Below, piece by piece: positions 51,933 through 60,143 of a DNA stretch of 64,000 nucleotides. Position 1 is the stretch's first letter; each line of letters begins with the position of its first letter. The stretch spans positions 18,076 to 82,075 of the forward strand of contig CAYXWH010000003.1 in assembly GCA_964468755.1 (NCBI GenBank), written 5' to 3'. Source of the DNA: CAYXWH01 sp964468755. GTDB taxonomy: Bacteria; Chloroflexota; Dehalococcoidia; Dehalococcoidales; RBG-16-60-22. The notes beneath the pieces were generated by a model. The model was given only the letters and a program-made list of their open reading frames with translations, was not told where the DNA came from and made no database searches. Both the position numbers and the translations under genes were made by a program.

Positions 51933-52814
51933 CTACGATGAAATACCGGCGGCGTCCAGTATCTGCGGTACCCTTTTCTCCCAGCCGATAGCCATAATAT
52001 GCACCCCCTGGCAGAGGTCCTTCAAGTCCTTAATCAGGTTCGCCGCGATTTCTATGCCGGTTGCCGCCCGGTCTTCCGCCTCAGCCATCCTGGCTATCAG
52101 CTCTTCCGGCACGAAGACACCGGAGACATTCTTGTTCATAAACCGCGCCATACCGGCTGACTTGAGCGGGATTACCCCTGCCAGAACCGACACGCCCAGT
52201 CCCTCCACCCGCTTCATGAATCGGGCAAAGTGGTCGACATCATAGACCGCCTGCGTCTGGAAGAACCTCGCCCCGGCTTTAATCTTCTTCTCCATCTTCA
52301 CCAGCTGCAGCTCCATGGCAGCTTCGGTGTCCGACTCAACTTTTACCACGGCTCCGGGGAAGAAATCCGGCTTGCCCTTTAGTTCATTGCCAACGATGTC
52401 ATATCCGGCATTCAACCGGCTTATCGTCCACAGGAGCTGTACCGAGTCCAGATCAAAGACCGGCTTTGCCTGGGGATGGTCACCCAGCGCGGGCAGGTCC
52501 CCGGTAATAGCCAGCACGTTCTTGATACCCATAACCCAGGCACCCAGCAAATCTGACTGCAAGGCTATGCGGTTCCTGTCCCGGCAGGTCATCTGAAAGA
52601 TAGGCTCCAGCCCTCTCTCCGCCAGCAAATGGGCAACAGTAAGTGAACCCAGTCTCATCACCGAGCTTTGCTGGTCAGTGACGTTAGCCGCAGTCACTTT
52701 GCCTTTAAGAATCTCCGCCACTTCCTCAATCTCGGTGGTATCGGTTCCCTTCAGGGGGCCCACCTCAGCGGTAATGACAAATTTCCCGGCTTCCAGTTCT
52801 GATTGCAAGCTCAC
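51933..52814 (-). CDS. metF: Methylene-THF reductase MetF-like (pair 1)
   Basis: 293 residues, TIM-barrel FAD enzyme that reduces 5,10-methylene-THF to 5-methyl-THF. Landmarks: FVITAEVGPLKGTD, ANVTDQQSSVMRLGSL, QMTCRDRNRIALQSDLLGA, LAITGDLPALGDHP, FFQTQAVYD and GVIPLKSAGMARFMN. It overlaps metV pair 1 by 4 bases. This is the short MetF of acetogens that works with a MetV partner. A paralogue lies at 57007-57924. Confidence 0.93.
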   Translation of the reverse strand: MSLQSELEAGKFVITAEVGPLKGTDTTEIEEVAEILKGKVTAANVTDQQSSVMRLGSLTVAHLLAERGLEPIFQMTCRDRNRIALQSDLLGAWVMGIKNVLAITGDLPALGDHPQAKPVFDLDSVQLLWTISRLNAGYDIVGNELKGKPDFFPGAVVKVESDTEAAMELQLVKMEKKIKAGARFFQTQAVYDVDHFARFMKRVEGLGVSVLAGVIPLKSAGMARFMNKNVSGVFVPEELIARMAEAEDRAATGIEIAANLIKDLKDLCQGVHIMAIGWEKRVPQILDAAGISS

Positions 52815-53500
52815 TTTACTTTCTCCTCCTGGTCATATTGCTCCAGTGCATAGCGTGAGGTGGATAGCAGCGCCGGTTTCGCCATTAACTTACTGTTATC
52901 CAGGGGTTCAATAAATACCCTGAGCTTGTCAAGCTGTCCTTTGGCTTTCAGTCGTTGATAGATCAGCTCCCATCCACAGTCCCGCTTGGGGTCAAGCTCA
53001 CATTTCCCGTTGGACGCTCCGCCACAGGCACCACTCACCAGGCCCTTGGTGCACGCCGTGAGCGGGCATATGCCCCCGGTATAGTCGAGGAGGCACTGAC
53101 CGCATTCCTGGCACCGTTCACTGCCCTGCCATTCCCCCCGGCTCCCGCCCAGGTTAATGGTATTGCAGGCCGGATGGCAGACCTTGTTTACCGAGGCGGC
53201 AACCGCCTGAACACCAACACCACAGGTCATAATCAGAATAGAGTCGGCAGCGGCAACCTCGTCAATCCTGCCCCTGAGCCCCGACTTTACCAGAGCCTTC
53301 TCACAGAGAAAATCGATGACCTTGGTACCGGTGACGTTTTTTCCGGCTTCTTCCAGCTTCTGCTTCATCTCGGCAACCTGCTGCGGACCGCCGCTGCCTG
53401 ACGACTGGGCGCAGCCATTGCAGCCCAGGATAAAAACGTTCTTTTCCCCCTCTAAATAACCCAGTATCTCGTCAAATGGTTTTTGCTCCGAAAGAATCAT
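52811..53500 (-). CDS. metV: MetV-like iron-sulfur/zinc subunit of methylene-THF reductase (pair 1)
   Basis: 229 residues. Cysteine pattern: GCNGCAQSSGSGG near the N-terminus, MTCGVGVQAVA, CHPACNT, and the zinc/cluster region CQECGQCLLDYTGGICPLTACTKGLVSGACGG (about residues 133-164) followed by GKCELDPKRDCGW. This is the MetV (methylene-THF reductase C-terminal-like) family whose product joins MetF to electron donors. The gene lies 17 bp after the hydrogenase large subunit and overlaps metF, so hydrogenase and MetVF are probably co-expressed. Confidence 0.9.
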   Translation of the reverse strand: MILSEQKPFDEILGYLEGEKNVFILGCNGCAQSSGSGGPQQVAEMKQKLEEAGKNVTGTKVIDFLCEKALVKSGLRGRIDEVAAADSILIMTCGVGVQAVAASVNKVCHPACNTINLGGSRGEWQGSERCQECGQCLLDYTGGICPLTACTKGLVSGACGGASNGKCELDPKRDCGWELIYQRLKAKGQLDKLRVFIEPLDNSKLMAKPALLSTSRYALEQYDQEEKVK

Positions 53501-53517
53501 GTTACCTCCTTATGCGG

Positions 53518-55077
53518 TTACACTACCCGGAACTTACCCAGGTCTCTCCCCCGGGGGGTAACCATATGAACAGCACAGGCAAGACAGGGGTCAAAGGAAC
53601 GGATGATACGTACGATTTCAAAGGGGTTGCTCTCATCCTTTACCCCGGTACCTATTATCGCCTGCTCGATTGGCCCGTGGTTACCGCTGTCATCCATCGG
53701 CGATACATTCCAGGTGGTCGGTACCACGCACTGGTAATTGGCGATCTTCTTGTCCTCTATCTCAATCCAGTGACCGAGGGCGCCACGAGCGGCTTCAGTC
53801 AGTCCCATACCCGTGGCCTGGTCGGGAATCTCATACTCAACGAAGGTCGGCTCTCCCGGCTTCAACGCCAGCAGCCACTGGTCCATAGTATCGGCGATAA
53901 ACTTGGCGGACAGCGCCCGTGCCAGATGGCGCCCCATTACCGAGAACAATGCTGACGGGGATGCCTTGAGCTGATTGAGAGCACCGTTAACCAGTTCAGT
54001 CATTCCGGCATCACCGCGGGCATAGGTAACCGCCACCCTGGCCAGCGGGCCCACCTCATAGACTTTGCCATCATAGCGAGGCGCTTTTACCCACGAATAA
54101 GCGCCGTCCTTGCCATACCTCGGGGTCGTCTCTCCCTGAGCGGGATGCCTGCCGGTGGTGGCATCTTCATACCAGGAATACCTGACATACTCGGCTATCT
54201 TATCCGTATCCAGGTCACCCGTTTTAAGGTCGCTGGACAGGGTACCCTGCTGGAACAAGCGATTCCGCCGGGTATAATCCGGATTATCGCCCACAAGGTC
54301 AAAACCGCCATACGACAGCAGGTTCCGACAGCCCACCCCGATTTCAGCATAGTCCATGTAGGCGCCGGCTACCGCCAGGACATCCGGTATATATACATTA
54401 TCAATGAAGTCCTGCAATACCCTTAATTTCCAGAGAAAAGCCATTATGTTATCCGTTGTGGGCACGCTGGTAACCCCACCGGGCACCACCCCCACGCTGT
54501 GCGGAATTTTACCGCTGAAAATGCTGACCATCTCATGACCGGTGCGTCTGATTTCCAGAGCCTTTACATAGTGCGCCACCGCCTGCTGATTGAGTTCCGG
54601 CGACAGGCGGTAGTCTCCTTCGTACCGGGGGAAAAACGGGCCCAGTTCACCCCGCGCGATAAAATCCTTTATTGAATTCAGCTCAGAATTATTGCCCTCA
54701 TACGAGGCAACATCGGCGACGTTCACATAGTCAAGTGCCGTTAAATGATAGAAGTGGAGGATATGATCCTGAACAATGTGGGCGCCCTGAATAAGGTTGC
54801 GTATAATCCGGGCATTCTCCGGTATTTTATCGGCAATACCGAAGGCGCTATCCAGGTTCAGTGCCGCCGCAATGCCGTGCGATTGGGGACAGACACCGCA
54901 AATCCGCTGGGTTATTACCTGAGCATCCCTGGGGTCCCTGCCCCTGAGGATAAGCTCAATGCCCCGGAAGAGGTTACCGGTAGCCCGCGCATCCTTGACC
55001 ACTCCATTCTCAACCACAGCCTCGATTTTCAGGTGTCCTTCAATCCTGGTTACGGGATCGATTACTATCTTGCCCAT
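53518..55077 (-). CDS. NiFe hydrogenase large (catalytic) subunit
   Basis: 519 residues. L1 motif RICGVCPQSH (Ni ligands Cys60 and Cys63) and L2 motif DPCLACAVH (residues 496-504, Ni ligands Cys498 and Cys501) are intact. A 15-residue tail follows His504, as expected for processing by a specific maturation protease. The N-terminus VIDPVTRIEGHL is typical of group-1-type enzymes. It abuts the small-subunit gene by one base. No maturation (hyp) or protease genes are visible in the window. Confidence 0.95.
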   Translation of the reverse strand: MGKIVIDPVTRIEGHLKIEAVVENGVVKDARATGNLFRGIELILRGRDPRDAQVITQRICGVCPQSHGIAAALNLDSAFGIADKIPENARIIRNLIQGAHIVQDHILHFYHLTALDYVNVADVASYEGNNSELNSIKDFIARGELGPFFPRYEGDYRLSPELNQQAVAHYVKALEIRRTGHEMVSIFSGKIPHSVGVVPGGVTSVPTTDNIMAFLWKLRVLQDFIDNVYIPDVLAVAGAYMDYAEIGVGCRNLLSYGGFDLVGDNPDYTRRNRLFQQGTLSSDLKTGDLDTDKIAEYVRYSWYEDATTGRHPAQGETTPRYGKDGAYSWVKAPRYDGKVYEVGPLARVAVTYARGDAGMTELVNGALNQLKASPSALFSVMGRHLARALSAKFIADTMDQWLLALKPGEPTFVEYEIPDQATGMGLTEAARGALGHWIEIEDKKIANYQCVVPTTWNVSPMDDSGNHGPIEQAIIGTGVKDESNPFEIVRIIRSFDPCLACAVHMVTPRGRDLGKFRVV

Positions 55078-55970
55078 TACTCTTCCTCCTTGTCCGTGGT
55101 CCAGCAGGCACCGATTGTCGGCAGCTCGACGTCAACCAGCTTCTCATAGAATGGTGCGGTCAGGTCAGGGAACTCGGGCTGGGTACAGCCGTTACAGGGA
55201 GCGCCAGCCCCGATGACCCAGTTGGTACCATTGTTCCACCGCCTCAGGGGGCAGTCGGCATAGGTTATCGGCCCCTTACAGCCAAGCTCATAGAGACAGC
55301 CCTCATCTCCGGGTTTCTTGGCAAATTTGCCCTCATCAAAGTAGGCACGGCGGGGGCAGTTCTCATGAACCAGTTTACCATAGTACGCCAGAGGTCTGAG
55401 CAGGTCATCAAGGTCTTCGGGATTGGGCAGTCCATTCATAATAATACCGGCGACGGTCCCGGTAAACCAGTCAGGATGCGGGGGACAACCCGGCACGTTT
55501 ACCAGCGGCTTGTGAATCCCCTGCTCCTCAAGCACCTGCCTGACCGATTTTGCCCCGGTAGGATTCGGCTTGGCGGCGGGAATACCGCCGAACGAAGCGC
55601 AGGTACCCAGGGCAATAACCGCCATGGCATCCTGAGCCAGCTCGGTCACCCGCTCCAGCATGGTGACCGGTTCTCCGTTCCGCTCGCCGATGGCGCCATA
55701 AACAGCATCGGTAGCTGTAGGCACCGCACCGTCAACAACCAGGACATATTCTTCTTTCTTGTCTCTGGCCGTATCCTCCATCGCCTTAATGGCTATATCC
55801 CCGGAGCCACCCATAATGACCGGGTGGAACTTGAGATTAATATGCACACCGGGGATTATCTGGTCGATTAACAGGTTTTTTATGGTGGGACTGGCTGAAT
55901 TGAGCAAGGAAACAGCGCAGCCACTACAAGCGGCAGTCTGTAAATAGATTACAGGCAGTTCTTTAACCAT
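55077..55970 (-). CDS. NiFe hydrogenase small subunit, without Tat signal
   Basis: 297 residues. Proximal cluster cysteines are in LQTAACSGCAVSLLN (residues ~10-24), then GTCASFGGIPA, VNVPGCPPHPDW, and medial/distal clusters in NCPRRAYFDEGKF, GCLYELGCKGP and CNGCTQPEFPD. The order matches group-1 small subunits, but the protein starts directly at MVKELPVIYLQ. There is an in-frame stop two codons upstream and GAGGTG before the ATG, so no Tat leader exists and no C-terminal membrane anchor is present. The enzyme should stay in the cytoplasm. Confidence 0.93.
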   Translation of the reverse strand: MVKELPVIYLQTAACSGCAVSLLNSASPTIKNLLIDQIIPGVHINLKFHPVIMGGSGDIAIKAMEDTARDKKEEYVLVVDGAVPTATDAVYGAIGERNGEPVTMLERVTELAQDAMAVIALGTCASFGGIPAAKPNPTGAKSVRQVLEEQGIHKPLVNVPGCPPHPDWFTGTVAGIIMNGLPNPEDLDDLLRPLAYYGKLVHENCPRRAYFDEGKFAKKPGDEGCLYELGCKGPITYADCPLRRWNNGTNWVIGAGAPCNGCTQPEFPDLTAPFYEKLVDVELPTIGACWTTDKEEE

Positions 55971-56059
55971 CAGTCACCTCGTTTCCAAGATTCATTCGCT
56001 TCTAAGGAGCGTGAACATCATCTTCCCGGACTTCCAGCGCCTTCTGACCGCAAACATCA

Positions 56060-56087
56060 CCGGGTGTCATCGCGGTCACAGACCCGG
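56060..56087. other. GC-rich inverted repeat in the gap between response regulator and hydrogenase genes
   Basis: CCGGGT (56060-56065) and ACCCGG (56082-56087) form a 6-bp stem with a 16-base loop, without T tract. It lies in the 181-bp gap 55971-56151, which otherwise shows no gene. It may be a processing or attenuation hairpin, or chance. Confidence 0.25.
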
Positions 56088-56151
56088 GTACTTATACAAT
56101 ATCATTCAGGGGGTGAAATAATTCGCCGACAGGCTGATGCACAAGCCTCCG

Positions 56152-56550
56152 CTAGAAACCAACCTTCTTCAGGTGTTTCTCTACCGTAGCCAGCAACTCC
56201 TGCGGACTGACCGGTTTATCTATGTAGTCCTCGGTTTCCAGACTCATTCCCCGGCTACGGGCAAGGCCCGTTTCCCCACCCCGCGCCGCAAAGCTGGTAA
56301 GCATGAGTACCGGGACCTTGCTGAGCCGCGGGTCTTTCTTCAACTGTTCAGCAGCCGTAAAACCGTCCTTCACCGGCATTATAATATCCAGGAGAATCAA
56401 ATCAGGGTTTTCTTCCTGCGCCTTGCGCAGCCCCTCATCACCGTCTAGGGCGACAACCACTTGATAAGGCTTGCTTTCCAGGACGGTTCTGGTTGAGTCA
56501 ACAAAATCAACATCATCATCAATAAGCAGTATTTTGGCTACTTTCTCCAT
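56152..56550 (-). CDS. Receiver-only response regulator (copy 2)
   Basis: 132 residues, a single CheY-like receiver. Acidic pocket DDD at residues 11-13, phospho-acceptor Asp55 in LILLDIIMP, Thr/Ser in MLTS, and Lys in DKPVS. No output domain. The segment MLTSFAARGGETGLARSRGMSLETEDYIDKP has a longer insertion than CheY, as in many receivers. It is 39 bp downstream of a second receiver gene and near a RegB-like kinase, so both may be phosphorylated by that kinase. The target is unknown. Confidence 0.9.
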   Translation of the reverse strand: MEKVAKILLIDDDVDFVDSTRTVLESKPYQVVVALDGDEGLRKAQEENPDLILLDIIMPVKDGFTAAEQLKKDPRLSKVPVLMLTSFAARGGETGLARSRGMSLETEDYIDKPVSPQELLATVEKHLKKVGF

Positions 56551-56589
56551 GGCAACGTGCCTCCTTACATGCTTATATAACCGGATGTC

Positions 56590-56997
56590 TTAAACACTTT
56601 GCTGCTTCTTCATTAACTTGTTAACCCTCTCCAGCAGAACATCGGGAGACATGGGCTTTTCCAGATAGTCGTCCACATCCAATTCCAGCCCGGTTTCCAG
56701 TTCATAACGCCGTCGACTGGCTTCTTCCCGAACTGAAGTGAGTATAAGAATGGGAGTGTGACGAAACTTGGACCACCTGGGGTCCTGGAGCTCTTTACAA
56801 AAAGCAAACCCGTCCATCTTGGGCATCATCAAGTCGAGCATCAGCAGGTCAGGGTTCTCTGCCTTGAGGGTGGCCAGCCCTTCCAGTCCATCCCGAGCGG
56901 TAACTACCTCATAACCTTGAGATTCAAGTATCATTGCCACTGCATCAAGGATATCAGGGTCATCATCGATTACCAGTATCTTTCCTGACATATCCAC
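56590..56997 (-). CDS. Receiver-only response regulator (copy 1)
   Basis: 135 residues, CheY-like receiver without output domain: DDD at 11-13, Asp55 in LLMLDLMMPKMDGF, LTS at about 87-89 and EKPMSPD with the conserved Lys. Two such receivers in tandem, both with Asp55, lie just after metF pair 2 (9 bp gap), so they belong to that operon. A phosphorelay or protein-protein control of the enzymes is possible since there is no DNA-binding domain. Confidence 0.9.
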   Translation of the reverse strand: MDMSGKILVIDDDPDILDAVAMILESQGYEVVTARDGLEGLATLKAENPDLLMLDLMMPKMDGFAFCKELQDPRWSKFRHTPILILTSVREEASRRRYELETGLELDVDDYLEKPMSPDVLLERVNKLMKKQQSV

Positions 56998-57006
56998 CTC
57001 CTTGGA

Positions 57007-57924
57007 TTATAATATAGGTCTGGGCATTAGTCCAGCCTTGCTTACTGTGTCCGGAACGATATCCTCCCAGCCCACAGCCATAATGTGAATGCCATGAACA
57101 CCAGGGATTTCCTTAATCTGTTCAGCAATCTCCAGGACTATCCGGACTCCCTCTTCCTTGGCACTGGTCGCATTTTCCAGTCTGGTAATGATTTCATCGG
57201 GCACGCTCACGCCGGATACATAGTCTCTCATGTAGCGCGCCATACCAACCGACCGTATAGGTATCAGACCGGCGAGAATATGCACCTGCTTATCCAGTCC
57301 CCGGTCAGTCGCTATCTCCATATATCTGGCAAATTTGGGCACATCGTATACCGCCTGGGTCTGAATAAAGTCCACCCCGGCCTTGACCTTTTTGGCCAGT
57401 CGCTCCACGCGGAATTCAAAGGGGTCAGCAAAGGGATTGGCAGCGGCACCAATATAGATGGGAACTTCACCGGAGATGTCCTCACCGTTGAGAAACTTCT
57501 TCTCGTCACGCATTTGCTTCAGCATTTGAATCAACTGGACGGAGTCGATATCATAAACCCCTTTGGCAGTGGGGTGGTTGCCAAACTTCTGGTGGTCGCC
57601 GGAGAGACAGAGGAAATTGCCGATACCCAGTGCCACCGCACCAAGCACATCGCCCTGCAGAGCCAGCCGGTTCCGGTCCCGAACCACCATTTGCATCACC
57701 GGATCAACCCCCTGCTGCTTTAACAGCACACAGCCAGCCAGGCTGGACATACGCACAATTGCCGTCTGATTATCGGTTATATTGACCGCATCGCAGCAGT
57801 TTCTCAACAGCTCTCCTTTTCTCTGAATCACCGCAGGGCTGGTCCCTTTGGGGGGCCCGGCTTCAGCGGTAACGGCAAACCGACCACTCTCCAGAATCTT
57901 CTCCAGATTGGTTCCTGCTTTCAT
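57007..57924 (-). CDS. metF: Methylene-THF reductase MetF-like (pair 2)
   Basis: 305 residues, with the same landmarks as pair 1: FAVTAEAGPPKGTSP, VNITDNQTAIVRMSSL, QMVVRDRNRLALQGDVLGA, LCLSGDHQKFGNHP, FIQTQAVYD, GLIPIRSVGMARYM. The ATG overlaps the kinase stop codon by one base (TAATG), so translation is coupled. Its MetV partner is one gene upstream, with the kinase between them. It is a true paralogue of 51933-52814 and differs along its whole length. Confidence 0.93.
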   Translation of the reverse strand: MKAGTNLEKILESGRFAVTAEAGPPKGTSPAVIQRKGELLRNCCDAVNITDNQTAIVRMSSLAGCVLLKQQGVDPVMQMVVRDRNRLALQGDVLGAVALGIGNFLCLSGDHQKFGNHPTAKGVYDIDSVQLIQMLKQMRDEKKFLNGEDISGEVPIYIGAAANPFADPFEFRVERLAKKVKAGVDFIQTQAVYDVPKFARYMEIATDRGLDKQVHILAGLIPIRSVGMARYMRDYVSGVSVPDEIITRLENATSAKEEGVRIVLEIAEQIKEIPGVHGIHIMAVGWEDIVPDTVSKAGLMPRPIL

Positions 57925-59375
57925 TACCGTTGCCTCCTTGACCTCAGTTTGGGCAGTGTAAAGCTGAACTTACTCCCGGTGCCAGTTTCAGGGCAGGGAC
58001 TCTCCACCCATATCTTACCCCCGTGAGCCTCAACAATCCTCTTGGTAATGGACAGTCCCAGACCGGTACCTTTACCGGGCACATTGCTGGCACGGAAGAA
58101 GTCTTCAAAGAGCCGGAGTTGCTCCTCCTGCGGAATGCCTATTCCGGTATCCATTACCTCAACGAGCAGGTCTCTGGGCCGATCCGCCACTCTGAGCGTA
58201 ATCACGCCTTCAGGGGTATAATTGATAGCATTATTTACCAGATTGGTTACCACCTGCTGCAAACGAGCACTCGAGCCTCTGATTTTGGGCAATCCCTCCG
58301 GCAGCTCCACCTTCAGCTTCACTCCCTTTTCCTTCGCCAGGTCACGCTGACCCTCCAGGGAATTCTTAATCACCTGGCGCAGGGATATTTCCTTCATTTC
58401 CTGTACAATCTGGCCGGTTTCAATACGGGGTATATCGAGCAGGTCGCTGATTAAAGCCAGCAATTCCGTAATCCGGCGGGCGCTCCTTTCCATCATATTT
58501 CTCTGCCGTTCCGTGATTTCTCCGGCGAAGCCACCCAGGATAACCCATAAGAAGCCCTGAATGGCGGTCAGCGGCGCTTTCAAATCATGGGCCGCAATGC
58601 CGATAAAGCGCAGGAACTGCCCTCGTTCATCTTCCAGCTTGGCTACCTCAACGGAAGCCTTCTCCAGTTCACCGGTCTTTTCCTCAAGCAACCGCTCCCG
58701 TAAATCCACAACCTGCCGTTGCCGTTTTCTCAACTCACCGGAGACAGCGGTAGCCATGTAAGTCGTGGTATAGAGCACTGTCGCCAAAGCCGCCAGCACT
58801 GCCAGGATATAGCTCCCTTCTCGATACAGGTCCGGCGCGGCGAATCCCGCCAGATTCACGTGGGGCACCACGCCGCTATACTCCAGTCCCACCAGCAGTC
58901 CGAACATCGCAATCGCCAGCGTAGCCAGCAAATATACCGTCCGGTAATGCAGCACGATACTGGCGGCAATAATATGGAAAACAAAAAAGAAGGTAAACGG
59001 GTTTTCTATACCCCCGGTAAAATGGAGAAGTATGGTGAGCGCCACCAAATCAATAATAATGTGGTTGTAGCTGATGCTCCTTGCCTTGGGGATAAATGTT
59101 TCCGCGCTCTCTTTCTCCAGGTTGCGAAACTGCCACCACCGCACCAGATTATACAGCGCCATAAAACCACAGATAATATATACCGGCAGGGTGGAGAAAC
59201 CGATGTGAAATACATACGATGCTACCAGGGTGGCGGCAATTACCCCGGCAATGGCTGACCACCGCATCCGGTTGAATACCCTCAATCGCAGCATGAGGGT
59301 TGCTTCTTCAGGAGTACGTTCCGGGCCGTCTCCACCGGGAAACATGTCATCCACACTATTGGCAACCATCGGCAT
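57924..59375 (-). CDS. RegB/PrrB-like membrane histidine kinase inside the metVF operon
   Basis: 483 residues. An N-terminal membrane domain with about six helices (~35-210) contains GGIENPF (residues 121-127), matching the GGxxNPF loop that is invariant in RegB/PrrB/ActS redox kinases and is implicated in quinone sensing. A coiled coil (~215-255) leads to the H-box AAHDLKAPLTAIQG (His263). The N-box NLVNNAINYTPEG, G1 DTGIGIP, and G2 GTGLGLS make a complete catalytic domain. It lies between metV and metF of pair 2, and two receivers follow. It probably reports membrane redox state to the C1/electron module. Confidence 0.85.
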   Translation of the reverse strand: MPMVANSVDDMFPGGDGPERTPEEATLMLRLRVFNRMRWSAIAGVIAATLVASYVFHIGFSTLPVYIICGFMALYNLVRWWQFRNLEKESAETFIPKARSISYNHIIIDLVALTILLHFTGGIENPFTFFFVFHIIAASIVLHYRTVYLLATLAIAMFGLLVGLEYSGVVPHVNLAGFAAPDLYREGSYILAVLAALATVLYTTTYMATAVSGELRKRQRQVVDLRERLLEEKTGELEKASVEVAKLEDERGQFLRFIGIAAHDLKAPLTAIQGFLWVILGGFAGEITERQRNMMERSARRITELLALISDLLDIPRIETGQIVQEMKEISLRQVIKNSLEGQRDLAKEKGVKLKVELPEGLPKIRGSSARLQQVVTNLVNNAINYTPEGVITLRVADRPRDLLVEVMDTGIGIPQEEQLRLFEDFFRASNVPGKGTGLGLSITKRIVEAHGGKIWVESPCPETGTGSKFSFTLPKLRSRRQR

Positions 59376-59427
59376 TCCCTATCCTGTCACGGCTGATAGT
59401 AGTGAAAAACAGTGTCGCCGAAAAAGT

Positions 59428-60129
59428 CTATTGTTCCTCAACCTGCTTCCTAGCCGATACCAGACCACAGCCAGCCTCAACTTCGGCACTCCTCGGCCCA
59501 CCCGATATACTGCTGCTCCAGTCTTTAACCGGTACAATCTCAGCCATTTCATCCAGTCGGCCCATTTCGGCGAGTCGGTCATAAATCAACTGCCAGGCAC
59601 AGGGAACATCCGGGGATATCTCACATTTACCGTCGGCAGAACCACCACAGGGCCCGTTAAACAGACTCTTGGCGCACCTGACCAGAGGACAAATCCCCGC
59701 CGTTCTTCCCAGCACACAACTTCCACACTGCGTACACACATCAATGAAATGTCCCGGCCTGTCTTCAATACCCAGAAAGAGGGTATCCAGAGCCGGATAA
59801 ACTGGCCTGGCTTCCGGGAGATGGATGGCTACCGTCTGCACACCAATGGCACAGGTCATCACCAGCAAGCAGTCCGCCGCCCTGATTTCCTCCGCGTTTT
59901 CCAGAAGGGCATCCCTGGTGAGTTCATCACAGGCGGTGGGAATCACCATCCACCCGCTTACCTTCTTGCCAGCGGCTCCCAGCTTTTCCTGCATCTGGAT
60001 AACCTCGGATTTACCCCCGGTACGGCACATGGTGGCACAGGTACCGCAACCAATAAGATACACGGTCTGGCACTTCGCCAGATACTGCATAATTTCATCA
60101 AAAGGCTTCTGCGCGGTGATTGTTTTCAT
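59428..60129 (-). CDS. metV: MetV-like subunit of methylene-THF reductase (pair 2)
   Basis: 233 residues. Cysteine pattern like pair 1: GCGTCATMCRTGG near the N-terminus, MTCAIGVQTVA, and CTQCGSCVLGRTAGICPLVRCAKSLFNGPCGG (about residues 135-166) with GKCEISPDVPCAW after. It follows the NuoF-like gene by 14 bp and precedes the histidine kinase gene by 52 bp. MetV would connect MetF to the NADH/HdrA proteins encoded upstream in the operon. Confidence 0.9.
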   Translation of the reverse strand: MKTITAQKPFDEIMQYLAKCQTVYLIGCGTCATMCRTGGKSEVIQMQEKLGAAGKKVSGWMVIPTACDELTRDALLENAEEIRAADCLLVMTCAIGVQTVAIHLPEARPVYPALDTLFLGIEDRPGHFIDVCTQCGSCVLGRTAGICPLVRCAKSLFNGPCGGSADGKCEISPDVPCAWQLIYDRLAEMGRLDEMAEIVPVKDWSSSISGGPRSAEVEAGCGLVSARKQVEEQ

Positions 60130-60143
60130 GTCACTCCCCCCGC

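Noticed and set aside
55971..56151. Possible tRNA or small RNA in the gap before the hydrogenase genes
   Set aside because: No T-arm or cloverleaf pattern on either strand; only a short GC-rich repeat is seen.
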